Source of the DNA: Staphylococcus microti
GTDB lineage: Bacteria; Bacillota; Bacilli; Staphylococcales; Staphylococcaceae
Assembly: GCF_000934465.1 (NCBI RefSeq)
Contig: NZ_JXWY01000031.1
Location: 51,195-115,194, forward strand
Direction of reading: 5' to 3'
DNA: 64,000 nt
In this document: piece after piece, positions 45,970 to 54,577 of the stretch
Layout: each line of letters opens with the position of its first letter
How positions within the stretch are numbered: position 1 is the first letter of the stretch
Made by a program: the position numbers and the translations under genes
The notes under the pieces: generated by a model
What the model saw: the letters and a program-made list of their open reading frames with translations, nothing else
Database searches by the model: none
What the model was told of the DNA's origin: nothing

Positions 45970-46302
45970 TCAACCCCTCGATGGCAAAACCATCACTAGC
46001 ACACCCACTACGCAAATAATAGCGCCAATGATGTCAAACTTATCTGGTGGTTCTTTGTCTATCCAATAAGCCCATAGTAAGCTCATAACAATAAACACCC
46101 CACCATATGCTGCATAGACACGACCGAAAGTTGGAAAAGTTTGCAGCGTTGCAACGATACCGTACAGTATTAATGCAATGCCCCCCAAGAAACCAAGCCA
46201 CATCGGTTGATCTGCGCGCAGCCATAACCATATGAGGTAACCACCACCGATTTCACATAAACCCGCTAGCACGAATATCACTGTTGCATATACAATAGAC
46301 AT
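45970..46302 (-). CDS. YnfA/UPF0060 family membrane protein
   Basis: 110 residues with four helices; [16 protein letters not shown] and the closing [15 protein letters not shown] are the family signature, close to small multidrug resistance proteins. ATG after GAGGTG. Starts 25 bp upstream of galM. Role unknown. Confidence 0.85.
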   Translation of the reverse strand: MSIVYATVIFVLAGLCEIGGGYLIWLWLRADQPMWLGFLGGIALILYGIVATLQTFPTFGRVYAAYGGVFIVMSLLWAYWIDKEPPDKFDIIGAIICVVGVLVMVLPSRG

Positions 46303-46794
46303 TCCATCACCTCATATTCTTTAACTCTATTATATCAGTTTCTTTTTGTTTGGAATATCCTGAAACACTGCAAAAAATCGTGAATAAAAAAGTAAAATGA
46401 GACGTCAGACAAAAACATTTCGCATTTGAGCAGAACAAGAACCCCATTTATCATGTTAAATAGCTGCCCAATATGAAAAGCCTATTCATAGGGGGAGTTC
46501 TACCGAAATTGCCGTTTCTCGAACACTTCAGATCGCTATTACCACCGTATCGATAACCTAACACAGCACCTATCATATGTGAGGCGATACAGCGCTTTCT
46601 TTTCCAATTCATTTATATCTCATTTCCCTTATTTAATCGTTAGCTTTTACCCTTGCATCAACTTCAAGGTCATATTTTGTCCTTCATTCAAATAAAAAAT
46701 AATTTAAATTGAATTTCATCGTTAAAAAATATGAAACCATTTTTTCGTTGGCTACATAATTGTCCCTCCTCTTTCATACAATATTAATAGGAGA
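46303..46794. other. 492-bp gap; no gene seen
   Basis: No frame with a ribosome site and no hairpin that I trust. A minus-strand frame near 46440-46600 (containing SHMIGAVLGYRYGGNS) has no start and could be debris of a lost gene, but I recognise no family. Confidence 0.3.
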
Positions 46795-47676
46795 GTGGGT
46801 GAAGCCTTGAGTCGTTCAACACGTTTGTTAAGTATCTACACAAGGTTAATACGCAACCAAAGTATTAACAAAACACAATTGTCTGAAGAATTCGACGTTA
46901 GTGAAAGAACCGTTAAAAGGGATATTCGTGAAATACGAAATTACTTCTATGAAAGCGAAGAGTTTTTAGATAAGCAAGATATTAAGTTTGATTACATTAC
47001 ACAGGAATATCGCATTCCTAAAAAATCAAACATGGGTAACAAAAAGCATGAATTTGAATCACTGCTCTTGTTGCTTATCGTTTCAAATGTCCCAGTTTGG
47101 CTCAACACAATTCACTTTTTAAAATCTATCGTTCTAGAATTTTTCATACAAGATAAAGCATACCTATTTAGTTTAATCAATCAAATTAAAAGCGAGAAAT
47201 ATGAGATTACGCATTCACAACTCCTTGAATTACAAAATGCAATCAATCAAGCCAATAAAGTTCAACTCACAACAATAAAGTATAACGTTCTTTCTGTATT
47301 GCCTACGCAAATCAAGCTACAGAATGAAACATTAATGCTTTTTTATTTATATGAAAAGGCGGAACATACCATTCCAATTAATCAAATTAAAGATATCAAA
47401 ATAGTAGATGCTTACACACAAACAACACCACATAGCAACAAAGTCACTTTAAAAATGGGAAAAGATATGTTCCAACACTTAAAGCAGTACTATGATGTTA
47501 ATTCCGTTGAACAAGATGCAGATAACTATATCATCAACTTCAGTATGTCTGAAAATGAGGCATTAAATTTATGTATGACATATTCTTCGGAAATTAAATT
47601 AATTGGACCTAAAAGCTTGGTTGATAAACTCAAAGAGAAACTCTTAACTATGTTGAACACTTACTTGATTGATTAA
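46795..47676 (+). CDS. HTH (DeoR/HTH_11-type) regulator beside the LPETG protein gene
   Basis: 293 residues. N-terminal HTH (about 8-60: TRLIRNQSINKTQLSEEFDVSERTVKRDIREI, in this order) and a long C-terminal part like the WYL-domain regulators, though without a clear WYL triplet. Two starts compete: GTG with AGGAGA very close, or TTG four codons later. Lys/Asn-rich, more AT-rich than its neighbours, which may mean transfer. It lies 120 bp upstream of the surface protein gene in the same direction with no hairpin between, so it probably controls or is co-transcribed with it. Confidence 0.72.
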   Translation: MGEALSRSTRLLSIYTRLIRNQSINKTQLSEEFDVSERTVKRDIREIRNYFYESEEFLDKQDIKFDYITQEYRIPKKSNMGNKKHEFESLLLLLIVSNVPVWLNTIHFLKSIVLEFFIQDKAYLFSLINQIKSEKYEITHSQLLELQNAINQANKVQLTTIKYNVLSVLPTQIKLQNETLMLFYLYEKAEHTIPINQIKDIKIVDAYTQTTPHSNKVTLKMGKDMFQHLKQYYDVNSVEQDADNYIINFSMSENEALNLCMTYSSEIKLIGPKSLVDKLKEKLLTMLNTYLID

Positions 47677-47796
47677 ATAGCCATAACACGGCTTCAATTG
47701 AAAAGGGAGGGGATTGGGCAATAGTAATCTTATAAATTTCAAGTTACACAGCATCAACAATTTTCATATTAATGATATTTATGGAGGGTTTACGAA

Positions 47797-49008
47797 ATGG
47801 AAAAGAAAAATCACTTTGGTATTAGAAAACTTTCAGTAGGTGTAGGATCATGCTTAATTGCTTCATCACTTCTTTTAGGTAATGTGGCTTCAGCAGAAGA
47901 ATCTCAATATGAACCAACAGCTAATCATGAAGTAACAATTGAAGATGAAGCTGCGCAACAAGATGCTGAATCTCAAATCTCAAATTTACCAAACTTATCA
48001 AATGACCGTATTGATAGTCTTTTAAACACAATTGAAGGCAATCCTGATAAAGCTGAGGACGTTGCAAATGCGGCATCTGAAATTACGCAATTCCCTAACT
48101 TATCAAATGACCGTATTGACAGCCTTGTAAATACAATTGAAGGTAATCCTGATAAAGCGAAGGACGTAGCTGATGCTGCTTCTGAAATTACGCAATTCCC
48201 TAACTTAACACCTGAGCGTATCGACTCACTTGTTAACGTGATTGAGGGTAACCCTGATAAAGCGAAGGACGTAACTGAGGCTGCTTCTCAAATCACTAAA
48301 TTCCCTAACTTAACACCTGAGCGTATCGACTCACTTGTTAACGTGATTGAGGGTAACCCTGATAAAGCAAAAGACGTAACTGAGGCGACATCTGTTATTA
48401 CTAAGTTCCCTAACTTAACACCTGAACGTATTGATCGTCTTGTGGCAATCATTGAAGGCAATCCTGATCAAGCGGGTAACGTTGCTGAGGCTGCTTCTAT
48501 CATCAATAAGTATCCTAACTTAACAAATGATCGTATTGATCACCTTGTTTCAATCATTGAAGGCAATCCTAGTGACGCTGGTAAAGCTGTAGAAGACGAA
48601 GTTAAGAAAGAAGATGAAAAACCAGCTACTGGCAAAGATGAAGTGAAAAAAGATGACACTGGCATGGCTAAAGATGAAACAGTTAAAAAAGATGAACCTA
48701 AAAAAGACATGACTGGTAAAGACGGTTCATATGTTGTTAAAGAAGGCGACTCTTTAGCAAAAATCGCTGCTGAATGTGGCACAACTGTTGATGCGATTGC
48801 TGCTCAAAACAACATGACTCCTGATAGCACAATCGTTCCTGGTCAAAAACTTGCAGTAGCAAAAGATGCAGCTGCTTCAAATAAAGTACAAGCTTTACCA
48901 GAAACTGGTGCACAAGATAGCACTGACTTATTCGGTACAACAGTTGCAGGTGGCTTAAGCTTAGCATTAGGTGCTTACCTATTCGGTCGTCAAAGAAAAG
49001 TAGACTAA
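47797..49008 (+). CDS. Protein A-like LPETG surface protein with six shared-helix repeats
   Basis: 403 residues, ATG after GGAGGG. Order: YSIRK-type signal peptide (FGIRKLSVGVGSCLIAS, 7-23; cut near 33), acidic lead (34-60), six 35-residue repeats beginning at Pro65, 100, 135, 170, 205 and 240, a Lys/Asp/Glu linker (268-308), a LysM domain (311-355), LPETG (367-371), a membrane helix and RQRKVD. LysM, NKVQALPETG and LFGTTVAGGLSLALGA match the protein A C-terminus. Each repeat, with the ten residues before it, aligns ungapped with protein A helices 1-2 (NAASEITQFPNL against [12 protein letters not shown]), but helix 3 of one unit appears to serve as helix 1 of the next. Several Fc-contact residues (Phe, Tyr, Leu of helix 1; Arg, Lys of helix 2) are changed. 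Sortase-anchored; ligand unknown. Confidence 0.88.
   Translation: MEKKNHFGIRKLSVGVGSCLIASSLLLGNVASAEESQYEPTANHEVTIEDEAAQQDAESQISNLPNLSNDRIDSLLNTIEGNPDKAEDVANAASEITQFPNLSNDRIDSLVNTIEGNPDKAKDVADAASEITQFPNLTPERIDSLVNVIEGNPDKAKDVTEAASQITKFPNLTPERIDSLVNVIEGNPDKAKDVTEATSVITKFPNLTPERIDRLVAIIEGNPDQAGNVAEAASIINKYPNLTNDRIDHLVSIIEGNPSDAGKAVEDEVKKEDEKPATGKDEVKKDDTGMAKDETVKKDEPKKDMTGKDGSYVVKEGDSLAKIAAECGTTVDAIAAQNNMTPDSTIVPGQKLAVAKDAAASNKVQALPETGAQDSTDLFGTTVAGGLSLALGAYLFGRQRKVD
47989..48594 (+). repeat. Six tandem 105-bp coding repeats
   Basis: Exact 105-nt period inside the LPETG gene, last unit incomplete. Units 3 and 4 (48199-48303 and 48304-48408) are almost identical in DNA; the others differ more. 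This points to recent duplication or gene conversion at the centre of the array. Confidence 0.88.
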
Positions 49009-49046
49009 TTTTTAATCATTTATCCAATATAATATCCAGCGGCATA

Positions 49047-49112
49047 TGAGACTGGGGATAGATAATTGTACTTCGGGAAACCGATAAACAATTTTGTCCC
49101 AACCTCATCCCG
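49047..49112. repeat. Dispersed intergenic repeat, type B, copy 2
   Basis: TGAGACTGGGGATAG, TTGTACTTCGGGAAA, CGATAAAC and TCCCAACCTCAT align with the copy at 1010-1067. It lies between the LPETG gene and the terminator. Confidence 0.55.
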
Positions 49113-49130
49113 TTCTTTCACACCACGAAA

Positions 49131-49166
49131 CACCCCATAACGCATACTGTCCAGCGTTATGGGGTG
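49131..49166. terminator. Bidirectional terminator
   Basis: CACCCCATAACGC pairs perfectly with GCGTTATGGGGTG. Confidence 0.85.
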
Positions 49167-49188
49167 CCTCTCTTTTATATCATTCAGT

Positions 49189-50439
49189 TTAATGTTCTTT
49201 TTGAAAAGCGCGTTTCAATGAGGCAACAAGACCTTTTTCAAATGTTAATACCGCATTTTTATAAGTTTTTGCTGCAACCCATACTAAGACAACAACCAAG
49301 ACAATATGGATACCTACAGCAATTAATCCTTCCATCGTCGGTGTACTTTCAAGTGACAATCTTGTAAATGTCACAAACGGTGAGAAGAACGGCACATAAC
49401 TTAAAACACGTACAATGGTATGTTCTGGATTCATTGTGCCAAAGAAACCTGCATAAAAGCCTGCAAGCATCAATACCGTTAAAGGCATCAATGTTTGTGA
49501 TATATCTTCTATACGTGCAGTCAAATTACCTAATATCGTTGCTAAAATAACATACGCAATGACACTCAGCACAACAAATGCGATACCGAATAGTAATAAA
49601 CGCATTAAATGTGGCGTCCATTCAAAGTCGATTTTCCCAAGTGTTTCTTGTAAATCGAAAGCGTAATAACTTGCAATGCCCGCTATCGCAAAAATCACTA
49701 ACTGTGTAAAAGCAACGGCAATCACACTTAACACTTTTGATAAAACATGCACCGTTGGCTTCACACTTGTAATAATCATCTCAGACACACGCGATGTTTT
49801 TTCCGTAGCCACTTCCATAGCGACTTGGTTCGCATAGTTGATAACGATGAAAAACATTAAGACGTTACCGATGGATACCATTACACTTGCTACAACGTCT
49901 TCCATTGCTGATACATGACTTGTACCTTTACTTGTGCCATTCATGACTTTATCTGTCACTTGACTATCTGCTTGTAGTTGTTGTAATTCAGTCGGTGATA
50001 AATCTAAATCTTGTGCAATCATAGACTTCTGTATTTGTGATAAAGTCGCTTGCCATTTCGCTTTATCGCCTTCAGATACTTGCTTCGTATCCACTAACGT
50101 CCCTTGCAACTGCTTTTGCTCATTTTGTGTGACTTCCACAATATAATCAACACTGTCATTTTTCAGTGCTTTTTCTGCTTTAGCTTTCGTTAAATGCTCA
50201 AACTTCGTGTCTTTATCGATCGCTTCGCCTTGCGCTTTAATCGTGTCATACAACGCGTTATTATTTGTCACAATCGCAACCTGTTTTGTGTCATCACCGC
50301 CATCGAACAATTTCACGATTTTATCCATATTCGCAGCACCTAGAATAACTAATATCATAATAATTGTTGTGATTATAAAGGTCTTCGCTTTAATTTTCTT
50401 GCCATATGTTAATCGAAATGTCGCCCAAAATTTAGACAT
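49189..50439 (-). CDS. ABC transporter permease, NatB-like
   Basis: 416 residues from the ATG after AGGTGA; a GTG three codons earlier is possible. One helix at the N-terminus (20-40), a large extracytoplasmic domain (45-165), then five to six helices with ATEKTSRVSEMIITSVKPTVHVLSKVL, the ABC-2/NatB signature. Partner of the ATPase whose end it overlaps by 8 nt. NatAB-type systems export Na+ or drugs; the true substrate here is not known. Confidence 0.82.
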   Translation of the reverse strand: MSKFWATFRLTYGKKIKAKTFIITTIIMILVILGAANMDKIVKLFDGGDDTKQVAIVTNNNALYDTIKAQGEAIDKDTKFEHLTKAKAEKALKNDSVDYIVEVTQNEQKQLQGTLVDTKQVSEGDKAKWQATLSQIQKSMIAQDLDLSPTELQQLQADSQVTDKVMNGTSKGTSHVSAMEDVVASVMVSIGNVLMFFIVINYANQVAMEVATEKTSRVSEMIITSVKPTVHVLSKVLSVIAVAFTQLVIFAIAGIASYYAFDLQETLGKIDFEWTPHLMRLLLFGIAFVVLSVIAYVILATILGNLTARIEDISQTLMPLTVLMLAGFYAGFFGTMNPEHTIVRVLSYVPFFSPFVTFTRLSLESTPTMEGLIAVGIHIVLVVVLVWVAAKTYKNAVLTFEKGLVASLKRAFQKEH

Positions 50440-51331
50440 GTTGCTCACCTACCTTTTGAATAAAAATTTCATTAATTGTCGGTTCTAATACTTGGAAACG
50501 GCGTACAAACCCTTTTTGCTGAATTTGTTCAAATAACGTTGGTACTACCGATTCATCTTCAATTGTAAATATCATTGTTGCACCTTGTTGTTCATGTTTT
50601 ACAACACCTGGCAATGCTGTTAATTCAGACAGGTCATAATCCGCTTCAATCGCAACACGCTTATAACCAAATGATTCTTTAACCTCTTGGATTGAACCTT
50701 GCTCAACCATTTTGCCCGCATTCAAAATACAAATATCATCACACAGTTCTTCTACATGTTCCATACGATGCGAACTAAAAATAATAGTTGAACCATTGGC
50801 ATTCAACTCTTTAACTGCCGATTTCAACAATTCAACATTGACTGGATCCAAACCACTAAATGGTTCATCTAAAATAAGCAGTTCCGGTTCATGTAAAATA
50901 CTCGCTAACAATTGAATTTTTTGCTGATTCCCTTTAGAAAGCGACTCTATCTTCTTATCTTTGTTCTCAGTAATTTCAAAGCGCTTCAGCCATGCATCAA
51001 TCGCTGTCTTAGTCGCTTTTGGTTTCATGCCTTTTAGCGTGGCAAGATACGTCAATTCTTCATTCACTGTGAGCTTGGCATGTAAACCACGCTCTTCAGG
51101 TAAATAACCGATGATGTCGTACATATCCGATGTTATCGGTTTGCCATTATATGTAATACGTCCTGCTGTCGGTTCCGTCAAACCTAAGATCATACGAAAG
51201 CTCGTTGTCTTCCCTGCACCGTTACGTCCAAGGAAACCTAGCATTTTCCCTTTTTCCAACGTCAGATTGATGTCATCTACCGCTGTAAAATCTTGGAACT
51301 TTTTTGACACGTGCTCAATCCTTAAAGTCAT
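50432..51331 (-). CDS. ABC transporter ATP-binding protein, NatA-like
   Basis: 299 residues from the ATG at MTLRIEHVSKKF, behind GGGGG. Walker A GRNGAGKTT, Q-loop LPEERGLHAK, signature SKGNQQKIQ (a variant of LSGGQ), Walker B LLILDEPFSGLDP and a C-terminal regulatory part. First gene of the two-gene exporter operon. Confidence 0.88.
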   Translation of the reverse strand: MTLRIEHVSKKFQDFTAVDDINLTLEKGKMLGFLGRNGAGKTTSFRMILGLTEPTAGRITYNGKPITSDMYDIIGYLPEERGLHAKLTVNEELTYLATLKGMKPKATKTAIDAWLKRFEITENKDKKIESLSKGNQQKIQLLASILHEPELLILDEPFSGLDPVNVELLKSAVKELNANGSTIIFSSHRMEHVEELCDDICILNAGKMVEQGSIQEVKESFGYKRVAIEADYDLSELTALPGVVKHEQQGATMIFTIEDESVVPTLFEQIQQKGFVRRFQVLEPTINEIFIQKVGEQHV

Positions 51332-51425
51332 ATCGCTACCCCCATTTATCTGTTTGACTTCATTATATATGATACTAGCCAATTTGACAAACTTATTTGT
51401 CAAATTGGCTAATTAATTTTTCAAT

Positions 51426-51947
51426 CTAGTCCTCATCTTGATACGTTCGATCTAATTTCTTTTTACTATAGAAATAAATCACAAACCCACTTATTACCGC
51501 AAATACAAATGTAATGGCACTATTTCTTATAAGGTATTCATAGAATGCTTGATCAACAGAAAATGCGAAATATAACAAGATATTCACAACCGTCATCGTC
51601 GCCATCATAGCTAATCCGAAGTAAACACTAGTATGGCGTAATTTTTTGCACATATTTTTATAACTTTGTGGATCATCCACTTCTATTTGTGCAGCCCGAT
51701 ATTTTTTCAAACGTACTTCTATCGTAATAGTTAAGCCTAAAAAGAGCAGTAGTCCTAACGCTTCAATCGTGAAATTTTGTTGGAAGAATATTTTGGGCCA
51801 CATAGAAAGATTTAGTAAGATGATCAATCCCCAGAAAAACCAGACAAAATTGCCAGCAAGAATTTCTCTTGAATGTTGAATTTCAAACTCATCTTTTACA
51901 CTTTCCCCATTAAATGTGTTAAATAATTCTTGTTTAGTCCCCATCAT
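51426..51947 (-). CDS. Four-helix membrane protein linked to an HTH gene
   Basis: 173 residues when started at the ATG with AAAGG six nt upstream, inside the end of the neighbouring gene. Hydrophobic segments near 35-55, 60-80, 110-130 and 140-160; a conserved-looking N-terminus KQELFNTFNGESVKDEFEIQ. It appears related to DUF3169/DUF3278-type proteins, but I am not certain. Third gene of an HTH-membrane-membrane cluster. Confidence 0.6.
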   Translation of the reverse strand: MMGTKQELFNTFNGESVKDEFEIQHSREILAGNFVWFFWGLIILLNLSMWPKIFFQQNFTIEALGLLLFLGLTITIEVRLKKYRAAQIEVDDPQSYKNMCKKLRHTSVYFGLAMMATMTVVNILLYFAFSVDQAFYEYLIRNSAITFVFAVISGFVIYFYSKKKLDRTYQDED

Positions 51948-52443
51948 TGTCATCCTTTCTGACTTGAACTTGTTTTCTCACTGACACTAAGAAAATACAT
52001 GGAATGAAGATTATCAACATATTGAGTGTTTCTGACCAATACCAATAAATACCTTTGCCACTTAATAGTGGTGCCAAAACATTGATAACAAGAATAAAAT
52101 ACACATAGAACAATAACATCCATGCAGCATATTTACGTGTCAACTTACGGCGTAATTGACGTGCCGCTTCTTCGGTTTCAACATAAAACTTATGTGATGA
52201 ATAGTCACGAGACAACGTGATAGAACGTGCACCGATCACACACAATAAAATAGGTGCACCGACAGAAAATACAGATAGTTGTTCGGACTCAAAATCAATC
52301 CGCCAAGATAAAAGTGTTAATGCGAGTAACCCTATCATACCGATAATGCACATTAATGCTAATGTTTCATCTATTTTCCCCTTTTGGTACTCATCAGGCG
52401 CTTGATCTAAACCTGTAAATCTCTTATATACAGAATGACGCAT
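51934..52443 (-). CDS. DUF3278-like membrane protein
   Basis: 169 residues, ATG behind GGGAGGG. VYKRFTGLDQAPDEYQKGKIDETLALM at the start is typical of DUF3278, followed by four helices and a basic C-terminus. One base separates it from the HTH gene, and it overlaps the next gene by about 14 nt. Confidence 0.65.
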   Translation of the reverse strand: MRHSVYKRFTGLDQAPDEYQKGKIDETLALMCIIGMIGLLALTLLSWRIDFESEQLSVFSVGAPILLCVIGARSITLSRDYSSHKFYVETEEAARQLRRKLTRKYAAWMLLFYVYFILVINVLAPLLSGKGIYWYWSETLNMLIIFIPCIFLVSVRKQVQVRKDDNDGD

Positions 52444-52444
52444 A

Positions 52445-52645
52445 TTATCCCTCCCCCCAGAATAAGTCGTTTAATGTGACATCTAACGTTTGTGCAATAC
52501 GTATACATAAATTTAACGTAGGGTTATATTTATCATTTTCAATCATATTAATCGTTTGACGCGACACCCCAACACGTCGAGCAAGTTCCAACTGCGACAC
52601 GCCTTTTGCGACACGATATACTTTTACTTTATTCACTTGTGTCAT
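52445..52645 (-). CDS. Small XRE-family HTH regulator, 66 aa
   Basis: KVKVYRVAKGVSQLELARRV, then GVSRQTINMIENDKYNPTL: a bare HTH_3 domain. First gene of the cluster with two membrane proteins; GGAGGATAGCG before the ATG. HTH plus DUF3278 pairs are common in firmicutes; the signal sensed is unknown. Confidence 0.82.
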   Translation of the reverse strand: MTQVNKVKVYRVAKGVSQLELARRVGVSRQTINMIENDKYNPTLNLCIRIAQTLDVTLNDLFWGEG

Positions 52646-52757
52646 CGCTATCCTCCCATGTTCACTGCTATGAAAAACATCACTACATTACCTTATGTCA
52701 AATATACATGACACCTAAGCTTTATGTCAAATATACCCGACACACATACAACAAAAA

Positions 52758-52798
52758 AGAGTAGGTCAAAACCGTTACAGTTTTATAAACCTACTCTT
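52758..52798 (-). terminator. Terminator after the DUF805 gene
   Basis: AAGAGTAGGT pairs perfectly with ACCTACTCTT; TTTTTTGTTG follows on the minus strand. Confidence 0.78.
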
Positions 52799-52813
52799 AT
52801 GCCTTAATGGCTA

Positions 52814-53572
52814 TTAATATTTATACGGATCATCTTGTGGTTTTCTATTACCTCTTTCAAGATCATCCAAATCCGTTAACTGTGTATCATCATGTGTTGG
52901 TTGATTATCTTGCGTCTGTGTATCTCTAGGAACTGATGAATGACTTTGTGTTGGTCCTTCTTGGTGCATCGTTGGTTGTGGCTGTGCATAAAATTGATGC
53001 GGCGGACCTGCTTGTTGTGTATATTTTGGTGACGGCCCATATTTATTAGCTGTTTTATGACTGTCTAACACTGTAATAATAAAGTTAATAATTTCTATAA
53101 TTATGATTACAAATAACAATACAAGCGAAGCATACAGCCAGCCTGAAGGTTCTACTTCATAAGACGCATTTGCGCTATTCAAATGACCCGTGGACATGAA
53201 GTCACCTGACGTGATCAGTGCCATAAAATACACGAAATTATATAACACTGAAAGTACAACGCTGAAAATCGGCAAAAACATTGTCATGTTACGATCATGA
53301 AAACGACGAACTAACAATGCTAAGTTCGGAATAAATGCTGCCAAACTATAAACAATGAGTAACAGCCACAGAATAATCGCGATAAACGGACCTACAATCG
53401 GAATAAAAATCATAATAATAGAAACAATGCCTGTAGCGGAAGCAATAATCACATGCCACAACATCACCCACCAATATTCACTACGACGACTACGCCCTTT
53501 AAAGTTAACATAGTTCAACCAAAACAGTTTGAACGCTTCTACAAAACCTACTTGTGGAAATTCATACATCAT
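52814..53572 (-). CDS. DUF805 family membrane protein with disordered tail
   Basis: 252 residues, GGAGG six nt upstream. FKLFWLNYVNFKGRSRRSEYWWVMLWH (N-terminal DUF805 motif, given in order) then four helices with FIPNLALLVRRFHDRN. Residues from about 185 on are rich in Gln, Pro, His and Thr and have no fold. Function unknown. Confidence 0.82.
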   Translation of the reverse strand: MMYEFPQVGFVEAFKLFWLNYVNFKGRSRRSEYWWVMLWHVIIASATGIVSIIMIFIPIVGPFIAIILWLLLIVYSLAAFIPNLALLVRRFHDRNMTMFLPIFSVVLSVLYNFVYFMALITSGDFMSTGHLNSANASYEVEPSGWLYASLVLLFVIIIIEIINFIITVLDSHKTANKYGPSPKYTQQAGPPHQFYAQPQPTMHQEGPTQSHSSVPRDTQTQDNQPTHDDTQLTDLDDLERGNRKPQDDPYKY

Positions 53573-53704
53573 GTATTTCCTCCTTCATTACTTTCTTCAC
53601 ATCAAATTTTACCATACTTTGTGCGATAAAAAATCATGAATATCCAGTATAGAGAATCCGCGTGAACACATCAGCGAATGCCTACACATGCTATTCTTAC
53701 AACC

Positions 53705-53811
53705 GTGCTGTGTCACATATGTTTGAAAGCGAGACTACGACGAAATCAATACAAATACCTAATATTGCTGTGGGGCTCCCAAAACATTTCACTTCAGACA
53801 TCTACTGCCGT
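53705..53811 (+). repeat. Dispersed palindromic element, type A, right-half copy
   Basis: GTGTCACATA, GCGAGACTACGACGAAAT, CTGTGGGGCTCCCAAAAC and CACTTCAGACATCTACTGCC follow the order of 11716-11826. It fills the 345-bp gap between the DUF805 and mpg genes. Confidence 0.65.
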
Positions 53812-53917
53812 ATACAGATAAGTCTCCGCACATAATACATAACACAAGTAGCAACACTATGTTCTTCCCGCTTTTTTGCTAAAATAAAATTAATTCTACT
53901 ATACAAAGGAGTTACTT

Positions 53918-54524
53918 ATGGATTTTATAACACGTCCTACGACAGATATTGCACAATCGTTGCTCGGTGTGAAATTGATTTATGAAGCACCTGAACGTAC
54001 ATATTCTGGCTATATCGTTGAAACAGAAGCCTACCTTGGCACCATTGATCAAGCCGCACATAGTTATCAAGGGAGACATACACCGCGTGTCAATTCTCTT
54101 TATTGTGAAGGGGGTACCATTTACGGACATATGATGCATCGGTACTTACTAATCAACTTTGTCACACAACGAGAAGGCATTCCTGAAGGGGTACTCATTC
54201 GGGCAATTGAACCAGAAGACGGGCTAGACGCCATGATTCGCAATCGTGGTAAAGGGGGCTATGACGTGACAAATGGCCCAGGAAAGCTGACGACAGCTAT
54301 GAATATACCGCGTACAATTGATGGCACACGTCTGAATGAGGGACGTCAAAATAGATACACATCATCGTAAACACCCACGAGAAATTATCGCAAGCCCACG
54401 TATCGGCATTCCAAATAAAGGCAAATGGACGAAGGCACCTTTACGTTTTAGCGTCAAAGGCAATCCTTTCGTCTCTCATATGCGTGTCCGTGATTGCCAA
54501 CATCCTGATGATACTTGGCGGTGA
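53918..54524 (+). pseudogene. DNA-3-methyladenine glycosylase (Mpg/AAG family), frameshifted
   Basis: Frame 1 runs from [20 protein letters not shown] to [10 protein letters not shown] and stops at 54370. The rest of the family ([41 protein letters not shown] and the closing DDTWR) continues in a second frame from about 54342. The break lies in GAGGGACGTCAAAATAG near 54340-54350: loss of two bases or gain of one. Everything else is intact ([10 protein letters not shown] with the catalytic Glu, [12 protein letters not shown]), so the event is recent, a sequencing error or a strain-specific loss. The enzyme removes alkylated purines in base excision repair. Confidence 0.82.
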
Positions 54525-54538
54525 ATATGGCGTTAGAA

Positions 54539-54573
54539 AACCCATGAAGGCATACTTTCTTCCTTCATGGGTT
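54539..54573. terminator. Bidirectional terminator
   Basis: AACCCATGAAGG pairs perfectly with CCTTCATGGGTT. Confidence 0.82.
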
Positions 54574-54577
54574 AGTT

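Noticed and set aside
46430-46620. Transposase remnant in the gap before the HTH regulator
   Set aside because: A frame can be read but it matches no transposase motif and has no start or end repeats.
47989-48594. CRISPR-like regular spacing
   Set aside because: The 105-bp periodic units are an open coding frame in a surface protein, with no spacers.
47797-49008. Calling the LPETG protein an IgG-binding protein A
   Set aside because: The repeats lack several known Fc-contact residues and the period is 35 rather than 58.
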